DNA of 64,000 bases from Manis javanica (GCF_040802235.1 NC_133172.1:60829613-60893612); one strand, 5' to 3'; counted from the stretch's first letter, positions 1 through 12,020 are shown. Made by a program: numbers and translations. The notes: generated from the sequence alone by a model not told the origin.

Positions 1-1069
1 CCCTCACAGACCATGAATTTTAACAAATAACCCATTATTCCATTGTGGCAAGATGTACAAAGATATCAAAGAAGATGGTCAGCTGACTTTTTAGGATCTA
101 TGGAGAACACTGGCTTGATGTGGTTACTATGTTTTAAGGTCTGGCTTTCAATTTTTCAGATCTAGAATCTTGATTTGTTTAATGCATTTATGATGGTTAA
201 TTTTATATGTCTGTTTGTCTGGGCCACAGTTCCTAGATACTCGGTGAAACATTAGTCTGGGCGTTTCTGTGAAAGTGTTTTTGGATGCCTTGAACATTGA
301 AATCAGTGGATGCTGAATAAAGCAGATTGCTCTCCATCTCCATGTGGGCTGGCCTCATCCAATCAAGTGAAGACCTTATGATAACAAAGACATAGGTTGA
401 AATAAGACTGTATATAGATTCCTGGGCAGTGGTAAATGTCTTGACCGGTTTGATCAGGGACCTGGAAGAAAAATAAGCCTGGAGACCAAGGGGACTGGAG
501 AGGAGGCGTGTGGAAGTGTTTGTGCAGTTGGGCACCGAGTGTGTAGATCTTTGTGTCACATGTAACATCCACTAGAGTACACTTACCACGCAAGAGGCAC
601 TGAGTGACTAAGGAAGCAAATGCCTTTGCCTGTAGATGTTAGCCAGCCTGTCATCGGCCGCCCCAGCGCTGGCACATGGGCACATGAATGGAGTAGACAT
701 GGTGGCAAGGACAGAGGCCAGGCATGGGCTCCTTCACCAAAGCTCATTGAGCTGCTGTCACTGCCAGCGACACAGACTAGTGTTGAGCTCCCAGTGTACT
801 CCTGTCCCTCAAGAAGACCCACGTGCCCTTGGTAGCCTGTTGGCGTCACTGGATCCCTTCTACCCTGGGAGGCTCAGCAGTTCATCTTGAGTGGAACTGA
901 AGATGTTTCAGGCATAGTTTTGCCTTCTCTGTCCACAGGGTCAGAATATATATTCACCACATTCAGACTGGAACTTACACCGCTGGCTCTCCCGGATCTC
1001 CAGTTGCAGATGGCAGGAGGTGGGACTTCTCAGCCCCCATAATCGGGTGAGCCAATTCCTTATAGTAAA

Positions 1070-1138
1070 TCTATACCTATTATCTATCTGTCTATCCATT
1101 TATACCTATTATCTATCTGTCTATCCATCTATATCTAC
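1070..1138. repeat. TATC/TCTA-type microsatellite with internal duplication
   Basis: Degenerate tetranucleotide tract of the TCTA/TCTG type. A unit of about 35 bp (tatacctattatctatctgt followed by ctatccat) appears twice in tandem. Confidence 0.8.
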
Positions 1139-2089
1139 TGGTTGTGTTTCTCTGGAGAACCTGACTAATACAATGTGAAAACTGGAAATGTAGAGAAGAC
1201 CTTGTGCATAAAGATGTTCATTAATATTCATGAGTGAACAATTAGGGGCAATTTATATATGCAAAACCTGCACAGGACAGAATATTGTACGATCACTTAA
1301 AATAATGTTTATGAGCTTTATCTTTTTAATAAAATGGAAAAATAATTGCATTAATGTCATGGGAGAAGCCCGAATACAAAATTCAGATATCCAGCAATAA
1401 TAATGGTGACACTGTCATTTCCCAAGCAGCAGCCAAATTCCAGGCACTGTCTTGGCTGTTTTATATGCGTTATTGGACTAAATGAAATTCTCACCATTAT
1501 GTTAAAAATATGTTTTAAAAAGACTGAGAGATTATGTACCCAAAAGCCAACAGTGTTTATCTTTGAAGAGCAATGAGTTGTTTCTTCTTTCTACTTTGAT
1601 TTACCTTCTTTACCACATGGATCTTATATTGCCTTTCTGAATGGAAAGAATGAAAACAAAGGATTTTTAAAAGTAGGATGGAGACTCGGTCTCCTGCCTC
1701 TGATCCTTCTTCCAATTTGCTTGAGATCATGGTATGAGTAGGGAGAGTGATAAGGGGTGGTAGGGGTGCCCCTCTCTCTCTCCTGGGAGGCTACCATCCC
1801 CAGAATCTGCCTGTAAAGTTAAATTCAAAATTACTGTATAACTAATAAATCAATAGTGCTTAACAGCAGCAACATTATCTTATATGCAAATCACTTTTAT
1901 TTAATCATAGCACAAGCACAGCATAGTAATTACCTGGCAAGTGATAATTACACCTTTATTATTTTTTCAGCTTCCATTAAAAGAAAGGATCTTAAATTGG
2001 AAAGAAACAATCATTGTCACAAGTCAGTCAAAAAGGGTTTGTCTGTTTGGAGGTCCCAGAATGATTGTCCCACCACCCACCCTTACAGA

Positions 2090-2280
2090 ACACGTAAGGT
2101 GTACCAGGCGTTACCCAAAGCCTTTTACATTTAATGTCCTAATATGTGTTCCTCATGGCTGTGCTGGAGGCTCATCTTGTTATCACAAGATCACAGATGA
2201 AGAAACAGAAACAGAGAAAGATGAGATTGCTTGTTGAGGAGCAGAGCTAGAATTTAAGGCATTTAACTCAGCAGGGAGGC
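2090..2280 (-). mobile_element. MIR SINE remnant, antisense
   Basis: The core reads as the reverse complement of MIR: a run like 'acagatgaagaaacagaaacagagaaa' followed by a degraded 'gagcagagctagaatttaa'. Old and diverged; judged by eye against the MIR consensus. Confidence 0.55.
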
Positions 2281-3094
2281 GATCTTAGCCACCTTGCTCT
2301 GCTGCCAGCAGAGATGAGGTCTTAATCTCTGCTATGATGTTCATAAAGGTGGGTTGGGGGAAATGAAGAGAAAAACAAGACATGTATACTAGGCCTCCTG
2401 AGAAGCACTGTCATTCCCTTGGCTTATGTTTCTCTCTCCCATCAGACTGAGAGCAACCAGAGAGATTCTGTGTGTAGATAACACCTCCTCCTGCACTGCT
2501 CCACCTATCCAATAGTCCAACAAATCAAAAATATGGCATTAGGATAACATTGCCTGTCTCCCACCTTGCACATCGGTGGACAGATTCCATTACCTCAATA
2601 ATCTTCTATTATTTCCCATTTCTCAGCTCCTCTACAGCACCCTATTCAGGAGGCTTAATTGGGAAGTCTTTGGATTTTCTCTAGCTTCAGGCATGGCTGT
2701 ATCCAGGAGTTCACAAAGTGTTTCCAGCCTGGGATTCATTTATAGGTTTTCAACAAGCTGTAAGTCCTCCCATTCCATTGTGCTTCTCCAACTTCACTGT
2801 CTTCCCTCCCCCATGGTTTACATGCCAAACACCTGAGATCTCTTTCTAAAATGAAAATCCCATCACCATTCCTGTGCCAAACACCTTCCATGGTAACTTC
2901 TTGTCTTGGTATAATCTGCAATCTGCCTAGCTCCCCAATCTCACCTCTCACCATTTTTCCCCATCGGCCATATAAAGAAAGATTATCCTGGACCTGGGAT
3001 GCTGAATGCCCTTATACCAGGATGCCTTAGCCTGGATACCAGACTACTAGAGAAATGTCCTCAAGTCTGCCCAAGGCTCCTCTGACTGCCAAAG

Positions 3095-3235
3095 GCATCA
3101 GGACCTCCGCAGAGCTAGCTCTTAGGGTTTCTGATTCAACAGGTCTAAGTTACAGAGCCTGAGCATTTACATTTCTAACAATTCCCAGGGACTGATGCTG
3201 GTCGTCCAGGGAGCACATTTTAAGAGCTACAGCAA
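3095..3235 (+). mobile_element. MER5A-like hAT-Charlie element
   Basis: Contains the MER5A signature blocks in order: 'gggtttctgattcaacaggt', 'gagcatttacatttctaaca', 'attcccagggactgatgctg', and an end resembling 'acattttaagagctac'. Non-autonomous DNA transposon remnant. Confidence 0.75.
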
Positions 3236-3460
3236 AGGTTAGGAAACTTCCTGGGAATAACCAGATAGTAAAGATTTTAGACTTTGTGGGCCAAATGATC
3301 TCTGTTGCAACTAGTCAACTCTGCTGTTACAGCAGGAAAGCAGCTACAGATGATAAGTAACACATGAGCCTGACTGTGTTCTAATAAAACTTTATTTACA
3401 TAAACAAGTGATGGGCCATTTTGGGTCCCATAGATCATAGCAGTTTGTTGCTCTGGGGAA
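3236..3460 (+). mobile_element. Old interspersed repeat (hAT-like, family unassigned)
   Basis: Matches a common mammalian repeat with the phrases 'ccagatagtaaagattttag', 'actttgtgggcca' and 'ctaataaaactttatttaca'. It abuts the MER5A-like element. I recognise the consensus but not its family name with certainty. Confidence 0.55.
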
Positions 3461-4030
3461 AAGTCATTTTGTTTGACTTAGCCGTTTGCTATTAGGAATT
3501 AGACTCTGTCAGATTAGATGTTACCTTGTCTACAAGTACTAGTAAATTATAAATTACTTGTATCCCATAGAGATGAAAATGATTTACATCTGGAAGAACA
3601 GATAGTCCCAAATGTGACCATTTTATTGCCTTAGCCATTTAGTGTCGGACTTAAAAATTTTATTCCAGCATTCATTCTTTTATTAACTATGTGGACTTCA
3701 GTCTTTTGTACCGTCCTGTGGCTTTCCTCATTAATGAGCTACATGACCCTCTGACGTGGGCTCACTATCTATTTGCCTGAAGTCATGCCGTTCACTTTTT
3801 GAAAAGGCTTGCTCAATAAAAGCAACAACAATAAATGTAATTTGGGCACTTAGGTGGCTGCAAGTGACCAAATCCCAAAGTAGCAAAAGTTTAAAGCCAG
3901 TGGGGTGGGAGGCAGGGGAGGGTGCGGGTGTCCTCGGGCTATGTAGAAATTGGAGTTGTCTCTTGTTTCAGGCCGGCTGTGTCCAGGGGCTTGAGTACCA
4001 CCACGTCTCTGCCTCGGTCTCTGTCTTTGT

Positions 4031-4047
4031 CTCTCTCTCTCTCTCTC
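4031..4047. repeat. Short (TC)n microsatellite
   Basis: Run of about 8 TC units. Confidence 0.85.
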
Positions 4048-4388
4048 CCACCCAGCCTTTACTGCTGCTGAGTGCGGTTGGCTTCCTCTGAAGCAGGCAT
4101 TTGCAGGCGACCACAGGTCACGGACGAGGAGCCTCGGTGTTGAGAATGGCCCTGTCACAGTGTTGAGAATGGCCCCGTCACAGCGCTCACCTTTCCCAGC
4201 GGCTCTGTACGTTCTAGCATTGGCCCAGGTGCCCTCCATGTCAGGGGCCTGTCCCGGGGGAGGGCTGTGGCAGCCGTTGTACTGTAAAGAGCAAGATTGT
4301 TCTAGAAACGAAGTAGGGTGCAGGGCAAACTATTTCTTCTGCTACTGCGGACTGTTATGGCTATTATTACTGTGACTACAGCAACAGC

Positions 4389-4410
4389 AATAATAATAAT
4401 AATAATAATA
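4389..4410. repeat. (AAT)n microsatellite
   Basis: Seven AAT/TAA units at the edge of the MIR remnant that follows. Confidence 0.9.
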
Positions 4411-4414
4411 TCTT

Positions 4415-4600
4415 ATGTTTAATCACATGTGAAGGACCCAGCATGGGGCCAAATGCTTGACATGCATGATCTGTTTCCCATCACAACAAGCTCCACATAA
4501 TACTGACTGGCATCAGCTCTGTATCACACAGGGGGACACCGAGGCTCAGAAAAGCTAAGTACCTCACCCAAGTTCACACAGCTCATAAGTGGCAGGGATT
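4415..4600 (-). mobile_element. MIR SINE, antisense
   Basis: Clear MIR core in reverse complement: 'gaggctcagaaaagctaagt' followed by 'cacccaagttcacacagctc', then 'ataagtggcaggg'. Confidence 0.85.
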
Positions 4601-5284
4601 GTGACGTGAGTCCATCCGAATCCAAAGTGTGGGTGGTTTCCAAAAACGCTTGTGCTGGGTCTTGCCAGATGAATGAATAGGAGTTTGCCAGGCTAGACTG
4701 GAAGGATTAGGGAAGGGTGTGTAGACAGAGGGAAAAGCACTGCTAAGCTCGATGTGAGAGAGCATGTTGCCTCTAGGGCGCAGCAGGCTGGTGAGGCCCT
4801 GGCAGGGCCACAGAGCCTGGGTGGTAGTTCTCTGTGCGGGCTGTTAGAACGGCTGGAGGGCATCACCCAGTGATTGTGGTTGAATTGGTCTGGGCTGGTC
4901 CAGGCATCAGTGTTTTTGAAAAATAAAAGAAGTATGAGCAAAAATGCCTACAAAAAAAATATATTGAGGTTTTAATGTACATAACAGATGCAGTAAAAAA
5001 AAATATACAGATTTGGGGGGCAGATGACTCTGTTATTAAAGGGATGAAGAGCCACACCCAACCTGTGCCGCCGGCCCCAGTTCCCTGGCACACCTCCCCC
5101 TGGCAGTGACAGCCACAGGAGAACCACAGAGCCCCCAAGACATGGGGGAGAGGTGGGCAGAGGTCTGCTTGTGAACACACAGAGGTGTCCTTGAGACTCG
5201 AGGGACTTTTCAGAGAGCCAAGAGGCAAGACGCAGTGACACTTGAGTTTTTTGAAGGCAACGAAGGTAGAAGTTATAGTCAAAG

Positions 5285-5470
5285 GCACAGGCATCTGACA
5301 GGCCTGGGTTCAAATTCTGACTTGATCACTGACTAGGGAAGTGACCTTGGATAAGCAAATTCAGTTTTCTTATCTGTAAACGGGGGCTAATAAAAACAGC
5401 TTCTACTTCCCAAGGCCTGGTGAGTATTAAATAAGCAAGGAGACACAAAACATCAGCCCAGCGCCGAAGT
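5285..5470 (+). mobile_element. MIR SINE, sense
   Basis: MIR consensus in sense orientation: 'cctgggttcaaattctgact', 'gtgaccttggataagcaaat', 'cttatctgtaaacgggg' and 'gtgagtattaaataa'. Confidence 0.85.
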
Positions 5471-5767
5471 GTCAGGTGTTATCAGGGACTGCTGTCCATG
5501 CTGTGGCGCCTTCATTTCCACCCACAGGGTGATGAAGCTCATGGGGACGCAGGAGGGACTGACAAGGCTATTTGCGTGGTGTCCCCCCAAAGCCTCCTGC
5601 AAGCAAAGAGACGAATCTTCTAGCATCTGCATTTTAGTCCTTCAAAAAATAAGTGAATACAAATGAAATAAATGCGGAGTTGGCTATCTCCATCTGCTGT
5701 TAGATGATCCTATTAAAAGATAGGAATCCTAGGAATGTGTTACATCTGTGTTTTAGAGATTGTTTGG

Positions 5768-6090
5768 CACTATAGACTGAATGATGGTGTCCCCACACAC
5801 ACCAAAATTCATAGGTTGAAATCCTAAACCCCAGTGTGATGATGTTAGGAGGTGGGGGCTTTGGGAAGTGGTTAGGTCTTGATGCTGAGCCCTCATGAAT
5901 GGGATCAGTACCCTTACAAAGGAGACCCGGGTGCTCCCTCCCCTTTCTGCCGTGTGAGGACTCAGAGGAAGGACTCCGTCTATGAACCAAGAGTTGAACC
6001 CTCACCAGGCACTGACAGTCTTGGACTTCCAGCCCGCAGGATTGTGAGAAATGAATTTCCATAGTTTACAAGCCCCGTCTGTGATATTCT
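5768..6090 (+). mobile_element. Old LTR/L1-type interspersed repeat
   Basis: Belongs to a very common mammalian repeat with the landmarks 'aaaattcataggttgaaatc', 'aggaggtgggggctttggga', 'ctcatgaatgggatcagtac', 'tgtgaggactcagaggaagg' and 'attgtgagaaatgaattt'. I do not assign a family name. A related 3' portion occurs at about 10985-11260. Confidence 0.6.
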
Positions 6091-6104
6091 GTTACAGTGG
6101 CGCC

Positions 6105-6440
6105 AACAGACCAGGACTTCGGATTATTTATGGCTGTGGAACAAATTACCTGAAACGTAAGAGCTTAGACAACCACCATTTATTATCTCTCATGATATTT
6201 TGGTTTCAGCTGGGCAGTCCTTTTCTCTCTGTGCCACAGCTGGGGACTCCAGTCATCTGGGGTCTCAACTGGGACATCCCAGGGGGCCTGCACCCTTGGC
6301 TGGCAGTGGGTGCTGGCTGTCCGCTGGGGGCCCAGCTGAGGATGTGGACAGGAGCATGGTGGTTCTCCATGTGGCCTTCCCATGCCTCTTGGGCTTCTTG
6401 CACCACAGGGGCTGGGTTCTACGAGGAAATACTCCAAGTA
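6105..6440 (+). mobile_element. Old interspersed repeat ('aacaaattacc' type)
   Basis: Begins with 'ggctgtggaacaaattacct' and 'ccaccatttattatctctca', a common opening of old mammalian LTR-like repeats, then diverges. Overlapping open frames here are GC-rich repeat translation with no recognisable product. Confidence 0.45.
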
Positions 6441-6884
6441 CTCGAGAGAAAGGCTTGGCATTTACCAGCACCACTTCCGCTGCGTTCTGCTCGTCAAAGC
6501 GGGTTACAGGGCCAGCTCAGATTCAGGGGGACAGAAGGAGACTCCATCCCTCAATGCAGAGGGCCGAAGAGCTGGCAGCCATCTGTGCTCTTCCACACAG
6601 ATGGCTCTGAGGGTGTTAACTTAGAAAGAAATCCCACACTCTGAGTGTGATGGAGCTACAGGCTTTAGAGCACATTTCAAATGGGGGGTGGGGGTGGCGA
6701 AAGAATGTTTTGGAACCACTGGATGAGTAGTCAAAATCTTGATGGTCTAAAGTAATGGTTGTCAGAGGTCAAAGAGATCTTAGAGATTTGGGGCTGCCCT
6801 CCATGCAATCCCAGAGAAGACCCCAGATAAAGAACGTGACTTGTCCTGGCTCTCAGGAGACCCCCATTCTAGTTCATTAATGAA

Positions 6885-7500
6885 CTACTGAATTAAGCCC
6901 GCACATATTTATGGAGGAGTCATACGACAGGTGCAGTTCTAGACTCTGAGGGCATTACAGTGGACAGACCAAGTAAGTAGCTCTGTTTTCACAGAGCTTC
7001 CATTTTTAGGGGGCAAGACAGATATTAAAGGAAATAAAAATTAATGAAATGTATGGCATGTTAATCATGAGTTCTAAGGAGAGAAAAATGAAACAAAGAA
7101 GAGGAGTAGCAGTGTTTGGGGGCAGATGTCCCCATTTTACTTACAGCAGCTAGAGAAGCCCTCATGAGATGGCAACTCTGGAGAAAGTGGAGGAGTGACC
7201 ACGGGGATGTGAGGAGGACGTTCCACGCAGAGGGAGCAGCAAGTGCTAATGTCCTGGGGCAGGAGCAGCCTGGGCCGTTTGAGGAACAGCACGGAGGCCG
7301 GTGTGCTGGGGAGAGGAGTAGACCAGGACAGCAGGACCACATCCGGGAGGGCCTTCTGCTCAGAGCGACTGGAGCCAGTGGGTGGTTCTGAGCAGAGGCA
7401 AGACTGAATCAAAGTTGAGTTTTAACAGAATCTGTCTGGCTGCTGCATGGACAGTCGACTGAAAGGGAGACAGGGTGGAGTAGTAGGGTACTGCAACAGT
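6885..7500 (+). mobile_element. L2 LINE remnant, sense
   Basis: Non-coding L2 3'-region phrases in order: 'aggtgcagttctagactctg', 'gggcaagacagatattaaag', 'ttccacgcagagggagcagc', 'aagtgctaatgtcctggggc' and 'ctgtctggctgctgcatgga'. Confidence 0.65.
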
Positions 7501-8204
7501 TGGCTGTTGCTATAACCAGGCAAGCTGTGAGGGGCTAATTTTTCTCTGCCTCTAACTAGCTGGGTCACCTTGTCAAGTTTGGAAAACCTAGTTTGTTACG
7601 AATCGGAAGAAAGAAAATCTCTGCTCAGGAGAGAGCATGAAGGTGGGCTCTGAAGGCCTGGAACCGGTGCCTCCTTGTCTGCAGATCTAGCTGCCGTTGG
7701 AACGTTCTTTGGGTCTCCAGTTCTCATTCATGCACTAAGCCAGCGGAGCATCACCACCCGTCAGGGGCATGCCCGGTGCCGAGGTTCCAACGGAGAGCAA
7801 GGTGTGCATGGTGTCAGCGTCCCCAGAACAAAATCGTGATTTTGGGGCCAAACCGGAAACCTTGTGGCTCTGACTCACCATGTGCAATGGGACAAAACAA
7901 TCACTTAGTCTGCTGCTGTGTTTCGTCGTCACCAAGTGTTGTCTTCATGAGGAGCTATTCGATCACAGCCCCGGGTGATCCCCCAGCTAAAATGTGCTCA
8001 CCGACTGGGAAATTGTTGCTTATTTAGTTACTGAATAATCAAAAATAAAGTTGGGGGAAGAAATGCACATTTCATGGCAATGTTCTCAATAAGGTCACAA
8101 CTCTGGAAACAACCTGCCTATTGGCCACTGTGAGCTAAGAACACGTGTGCATATCCTGTGTATACAGGCTGCATATGGATACATTCTGCAAAGCCTTTCT
8201 GCTT

Positions 8205-8290
8205 CAGTCACCCTCCTACCTCCAGCACCTAGATTAATACTTGCTCAGTACACTTCTGTGGAATGAATAAATACATGAGTAATGGTTGGC
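8205..8290 (+). mobile_element. L2 3' end
   Basis: Typical L2 terminus: 'cagcacctagattaatactt', 'gctcagtac', 'tgtggaatgaataaata'. Confidence 0.6.
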
Positions 8291-8844
8291 TGATGCATCT
8301 GTAGGATTTCCTCCAAGTACCTGGCACACAACCGTCCATAAAGGGTAGGTATTAGTCTATGACCTTTCCCCTCCCCTTTTCTCCAATACCACCTCTGCCA
8401 AGATGCCCTTCCTGCCCTCCCTCGACTCAGCTGCCAGTCCAGCCCTGTGCTTTAGAGGTGCAGCCTGGGCTCCTTTCCACCCCCTTACGTCCTGCCATAC
8501 CCCTCAGAGGGTCAGCTGGCATCGGTTTCTTGGGGTGCCTTGGCTGGCCCTTCACGACCCTCAGCTTACACTCCTCTCGTCGATACATATGGTCTCATTT
8601 AATCCTGAGAACAGCCCCATGAGGAGGGCATCAGCCAGGCGACCGAAGCCTCCAGCAGTGATTGCCCACATCTCGCCTGCTGTGGAGCAGCATAGCCTGG
8701 AGCTGAGCTCAGACCTCTTGGACTCCAAAGTTCACTTTGTAGATTCTGAGCACTTCCATGTTAACAACAAGCTTAGGGGGGAAAAAAAATCGCAATCAGA
8801 GTGTTTGTGCTAGAGTGATGGGGGTGTGGATTAATTTCTTCTTC

Positions 8845-8861
8845 AAAAATCTCTTGATTTC
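8845..8861. repeat. Left target-site duplication of ERV retrocopy
   Basis: The 17-bp string AAAAATCTCTTGATTTC occurs here and again, identically, at 10074-10090. Sequences outside and inside the two copies differ, as expected for a target-site duplication. Confidence 0.8.
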
Positions 8862-8863
8862 AT

Positions 8864-9175
8864 TTGACTGGATCTATACTGTTGGAACTCAACCAAGAAT
8901 TAGGAGAAGTGCAAGTTGCAGCGCTCCAAAATCTTGAGACTACAGACTCTCTACTGTTAAAAGAACATATGGGATGTGAACAGTTCCCAGGAATGTGTTG
9001 TTTTAAATTGTCTGATTTTTCTCAAACTATTCAAATTCAGTTAGACAATATCCATCATATCATAGATAAGTTTTCACAAATGCCTAGGGTGCCTAACTGG
9101 TTTTCTCGGTTTCACTGGAGATGGCTGGTAATTGTAGGTCATGTTATGTTTGTCACCGTATTCCTATTACGTTAA
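8864..9175 (+). pseudogene. Endogenous retrovirus env fragment (transmembrane subunit)
   Basis: Open frame of 103 codons ending at TAA. It reads as the C-terminal part of a retroviral envelope transmembrane subunit: a heptad-like helical stretch, the CX6CC disulfide motif of gamma/alpha-type Env (codons about 42-50), a second helix, a Trp-rich membrane-proximal segment (WFSRFHWRW) and a short hydrophobic anchor ending in Arg. The surface subunit, cleavage site and fusion peptide are absent because the insert is truncated at its 5' end, so no functional Env can be made. The apparent first codon is simply where the insert begins and not a native start. It stays open without stops, which could mean modest age or chance. 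Confidence 0.7.
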
Positions 9176-9819
9176 TGTGTGTGCGCAATTTAATTAATAG
9201 TTTAAAACCTATACATGCTTAAGTTACTCTACAAGAAGATATGTCAAAGAAATAACCAATCTTCCCATGTTTTCTTCCGTCTGCTACCTCTATAGCTTCT
9301 CTTCTTCCTTCCTAATTACAACCCTTAAATAGAATTCGTGCCTCATGTTGAATTTACCGAATATCATAATTCTTCCAAGTGTTAAAGATACCTCAAGACA
9401 AATACGGGGCATAAAAGCCACAGGGCATAAATCTGCAAAGAAGTAAAAAGCTAACCTTTGCAAACAATATGGCTTCTCTCTCACTTACCAACTTTACATT
9501 TCCCTGTATGGCCCCGGAAGATGACTGGTTAGCCAGAGACGGGTAAGATTCCTCAAGGGAGGAACAACCTAAGACAGGCACAGTCGCAGGGGGGCCATCA
9601 GGTGAGAAATTGGGGATCAACAGAGGTGAGGCCTAGGACCTCACCCCCCCTGTTTTGAGAGAAATCTGCATCCGTGGATGTTTTGTTGCCCTTGTCTAGC
9701 TTGGATTAACACAGTCTACAGGCACACACCTGATCATCTACATTTGCTTTCTTACAGCACTAAACTATGTTTTCTACCTTTATCTTGCATCTACCTACCA
9801 CTTCAGCATTTTATTAAAA

Positions 9820-9842
9820 ATAAAAATAATAATAATAATAAA
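9820..9842. repeat. (AAT)n tract within the ERV insert
   Basis: Short AAT/ATA run directly before the purine-rich tract. Confidence 0.75.
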
Positions 9843-9850
9843 GGGAGAAA

Positions 9851-10020
9851 TGTGGGATCAACATATAAATCAAGTACAAAAATCAAGCGAATATTCATAT
9901 TTGACCTGATTGTTTATAGGTCATAATGCGTGATCAAAACCGAAAGTTTCTGTGATGACTGCCCTTGTACTGTTCACCATGTAAGAACTTATTCACTATG
10001 TAAGAATTTGTTCACCATGT
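9851..10020 (+). mobile_element. Partial ERV LTR (U3 start)
   Basis: Begins with TG directly after a purine-rich tract, as 3' LTRs do. It contains imperfect repeats of about 19-20 bp built on 'gttcaccatgtaagaa' (about 9974-10023), typical of U3 internal repeats, and then breaks off into an A-rich tail. No R/U5 region or terminal CA is visible. Confidence 0.55.
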
Positions 10021-10073
10021 AAAAAGAAAAAAAAAAAGAATTAAAAATATACTTAGGACACACACATACAAAA

Positions 10074-10090
10074 AAAAATCTCTTGATTTC
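10074..10090. repeat. Right target-site duplication of ERV retrocopy
   Basis: Identical to 8845-8861 over 17 bp, directly after the A-rich tail. Confidence 0.8.
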
Positions 10091-10984
10091 GTTATAATAA
10101 TTGACATCGCCTTTAGAATAGAAAAGATACTTATTTCTGTAGGCTAAAGGAGATTGAAAGAGTGCTTTTTCCCTCTGAGCTGTCAGTCTGGCAGAAAAGA
10201 AAAAACTAAGTTAGATGAAAATCAATGAAAAATAAATTCTTGGTTGAATGGGAAGGGAAGGCGGGGTCTGTAGGGGTGACTGGATCAAGAAAAATGAAAG
10301 GGCATTAAATAGCAATGTCGCCACTTCAGCTCATTAATAATGCGAGTGCTTTGCAGCTAAGGGATCATTTGAGGGGATTTAAGCTGCCATCACATTCATC
10401 TTTCCGGCCGATCTCAGCAGCATCCATGCTAGGGATTGGACTTTTCTTCATCATATAGAAACCGAGTTACAGAAAATCAGCACTTCCTCTAAGGTCGTAG
10501 AGTGAGTTGTGGGCAGAATTAAGAATGCGGAGGGGGCTTCACAGCAGTTTTAGCCCTGGCCAAGGTCCTTTAGCCTGTGTCTGAATGTTGGTCTGTTGTG
10601 TGGTGACAGTGTCGGACCCTGGGGAGGGCAGAGACAAAGAAACGAGTGCAATGCATAAGCGAGAAACTGCACTGTATGGTATTTTACTTACAAAGAGACT
10701 TAAACACTGGGAGTTCTGCCACCAAACCTAGAGCTCAGGGCAAGTGAAACGAGAGAAAGGAAAGGGTTCGCGAGTGCCCTCAACACGTTACTCAAGCGAG
10801 CCCAAGAGGAGAAGCAGCCATTGCTTCCTCTGTCTCTCCCTCGGCTCCTGGGGCAGGCTGCTGGGCTGAGTTTGATGTTGATGTTTAAAGAGAACCAGAT
10901 TTCAGATAACCCGTCCCGCAGAGCAAGCCATAATTAGGGGCTCAGGTTGTTAACCTGAGATTCAGTTTGGCTCTGGGTGGAAAA

Positions 10985-11260
10985 TCTTCTGTGTTGGTTT
11001 TATTAAGTGACGCAGAGTGAGAGCCACCCAGGGAAGAAGCCATGTGACTGCAGAGGCAGAGAGACTGGAGAGATGGAGCCCAGGAATGGCGAGGCCTGGG
11101 ACGAGGCCAGAAGCTAGAGCCCAGCAGGGAAGACATGCGACCTCACAGCCTCTGGGAGGAGCCACCCCTGCCTGCACCTTGATTCCAGGCTCCTGGCCTC
11201 CTGAGCTGTCGGAGAAGACATTTCTGCTGTTCCGAGGCCCCAGTTTGTGGCTGTTTGTCA
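10985..11260 (+). mobile_element. Old interspersed repeat, same family type as 5768-6090
   Basis: Landmarks 'gaagccatgtgactgcagag', 'gagagactggagagatggag', 'ccagaagctagagcccagca' and 'gcctgcaccttgattccagg' match a common mammalian repeat. Open frames over it on both strands are not genes. Confidence 0.5.
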
Positions 11261-11924
11261 CAGTCGCCGTAGGACACCCATATGAGGCTGGAGTTCAGCA
11301 GGTCCTTTTCTGAGATACAGGACTTCTCTGATGGGCAAATTTGGCTCCAGGACGCCGGGACAGCCATGCTGAAGCTTTCAAAGACTGTTGCAGGCAAAGC
11401 CTCCTCCTACCCAGATCCCTTCCCTGTCTCTGCATGGGGACAGCCATGCCACCTGATGGCTCCGCGCCCACTGGCTCCTCCCATTGCCCTCTCAGGACAG
11501 TTCTCTCCTGTACGCCTTGACTCTTGCTTTTCAGAGCACCTGAACTGACATGGGCCACATCTCAGGTTCAGCTACCAAGATTTTGCCACACTTGCTTCAT
11601 CATTTCCTTTTTATTCTCTGTTCTGCTTTTCCTCAAATATTTTAAAGCAAATCTCATTCATCGCGTCATTCATTCAGCACCTGCCCTTAAAACACAAGAG
11701 GTATTTTCCCACATAACCACAAAGCCATTAGTTCACCTAAGAAAGGCATTTATTGGTAAAAAAAATTCCTAGGTATCCTCAGTCCTTACTCACATGCTCA
11801 GATTGTCTCAAAAATGCACCTTTATGGTACTTGGTTTGACTCAGTTTCCAAATAAGATCCCAGCTCTGTGTTTGGAAAGCCTGTTTTTTAAGTTTCAGCC
11901 TGCTCTGTTCATAAGAGGTACAAT

Positions 11925-12020
11925 TTTAGGCAAGTGGCCTGACTTCTTCTGGTCTCCCCAGCTATAAACTGGGGAACCAAATCACATCCACCTTAATGGG
12001 TTTTGTGAGAATTAAATGAT
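11925..12020 (+). mobile_element. MIR SINE, sense
   Basis: 'ggcaagtggcctgacttctt', 'ccagctataaactggggaac', then 'tgtgagaattaaatgatg': the MIR central and 3' blocks. Confidence 0.7.

Larger units (their letters stand above)
8862..10073 (+). mobile_element. Retrotransposed fragment of an endogenous retrovirus transcript (env 3' part to U3)
   Basis: The insert lies between perfect 17-bp direct repeats and ends in A-rich sequence. It contains, in order, the 3' part of a retroviral env frame (8864-9175), about 660 bp of untranslated ERV sequence, a purine-rich tract (AAGGGAGAAA, 9841-9850) and the start of an LTR (TGTGGGATC..., from 9851). A retroviral integrase would leave a 4-6 bp duplication and two LTRs. 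The 17-bp duplication and A-rich end instead suggest LINE-type target-primed reverse transcription of a 5'-truncated ERV RNA. The LTR part stops early, so priming may have been internal, or the end was rearranged. ERV family not assigned. Confidence 0.65.

Noticed and set aside
6051..6644. 197-codon plus-strand open frame
   Set aside because: Overlaps old repeats; the translation shows no recognisable protein.
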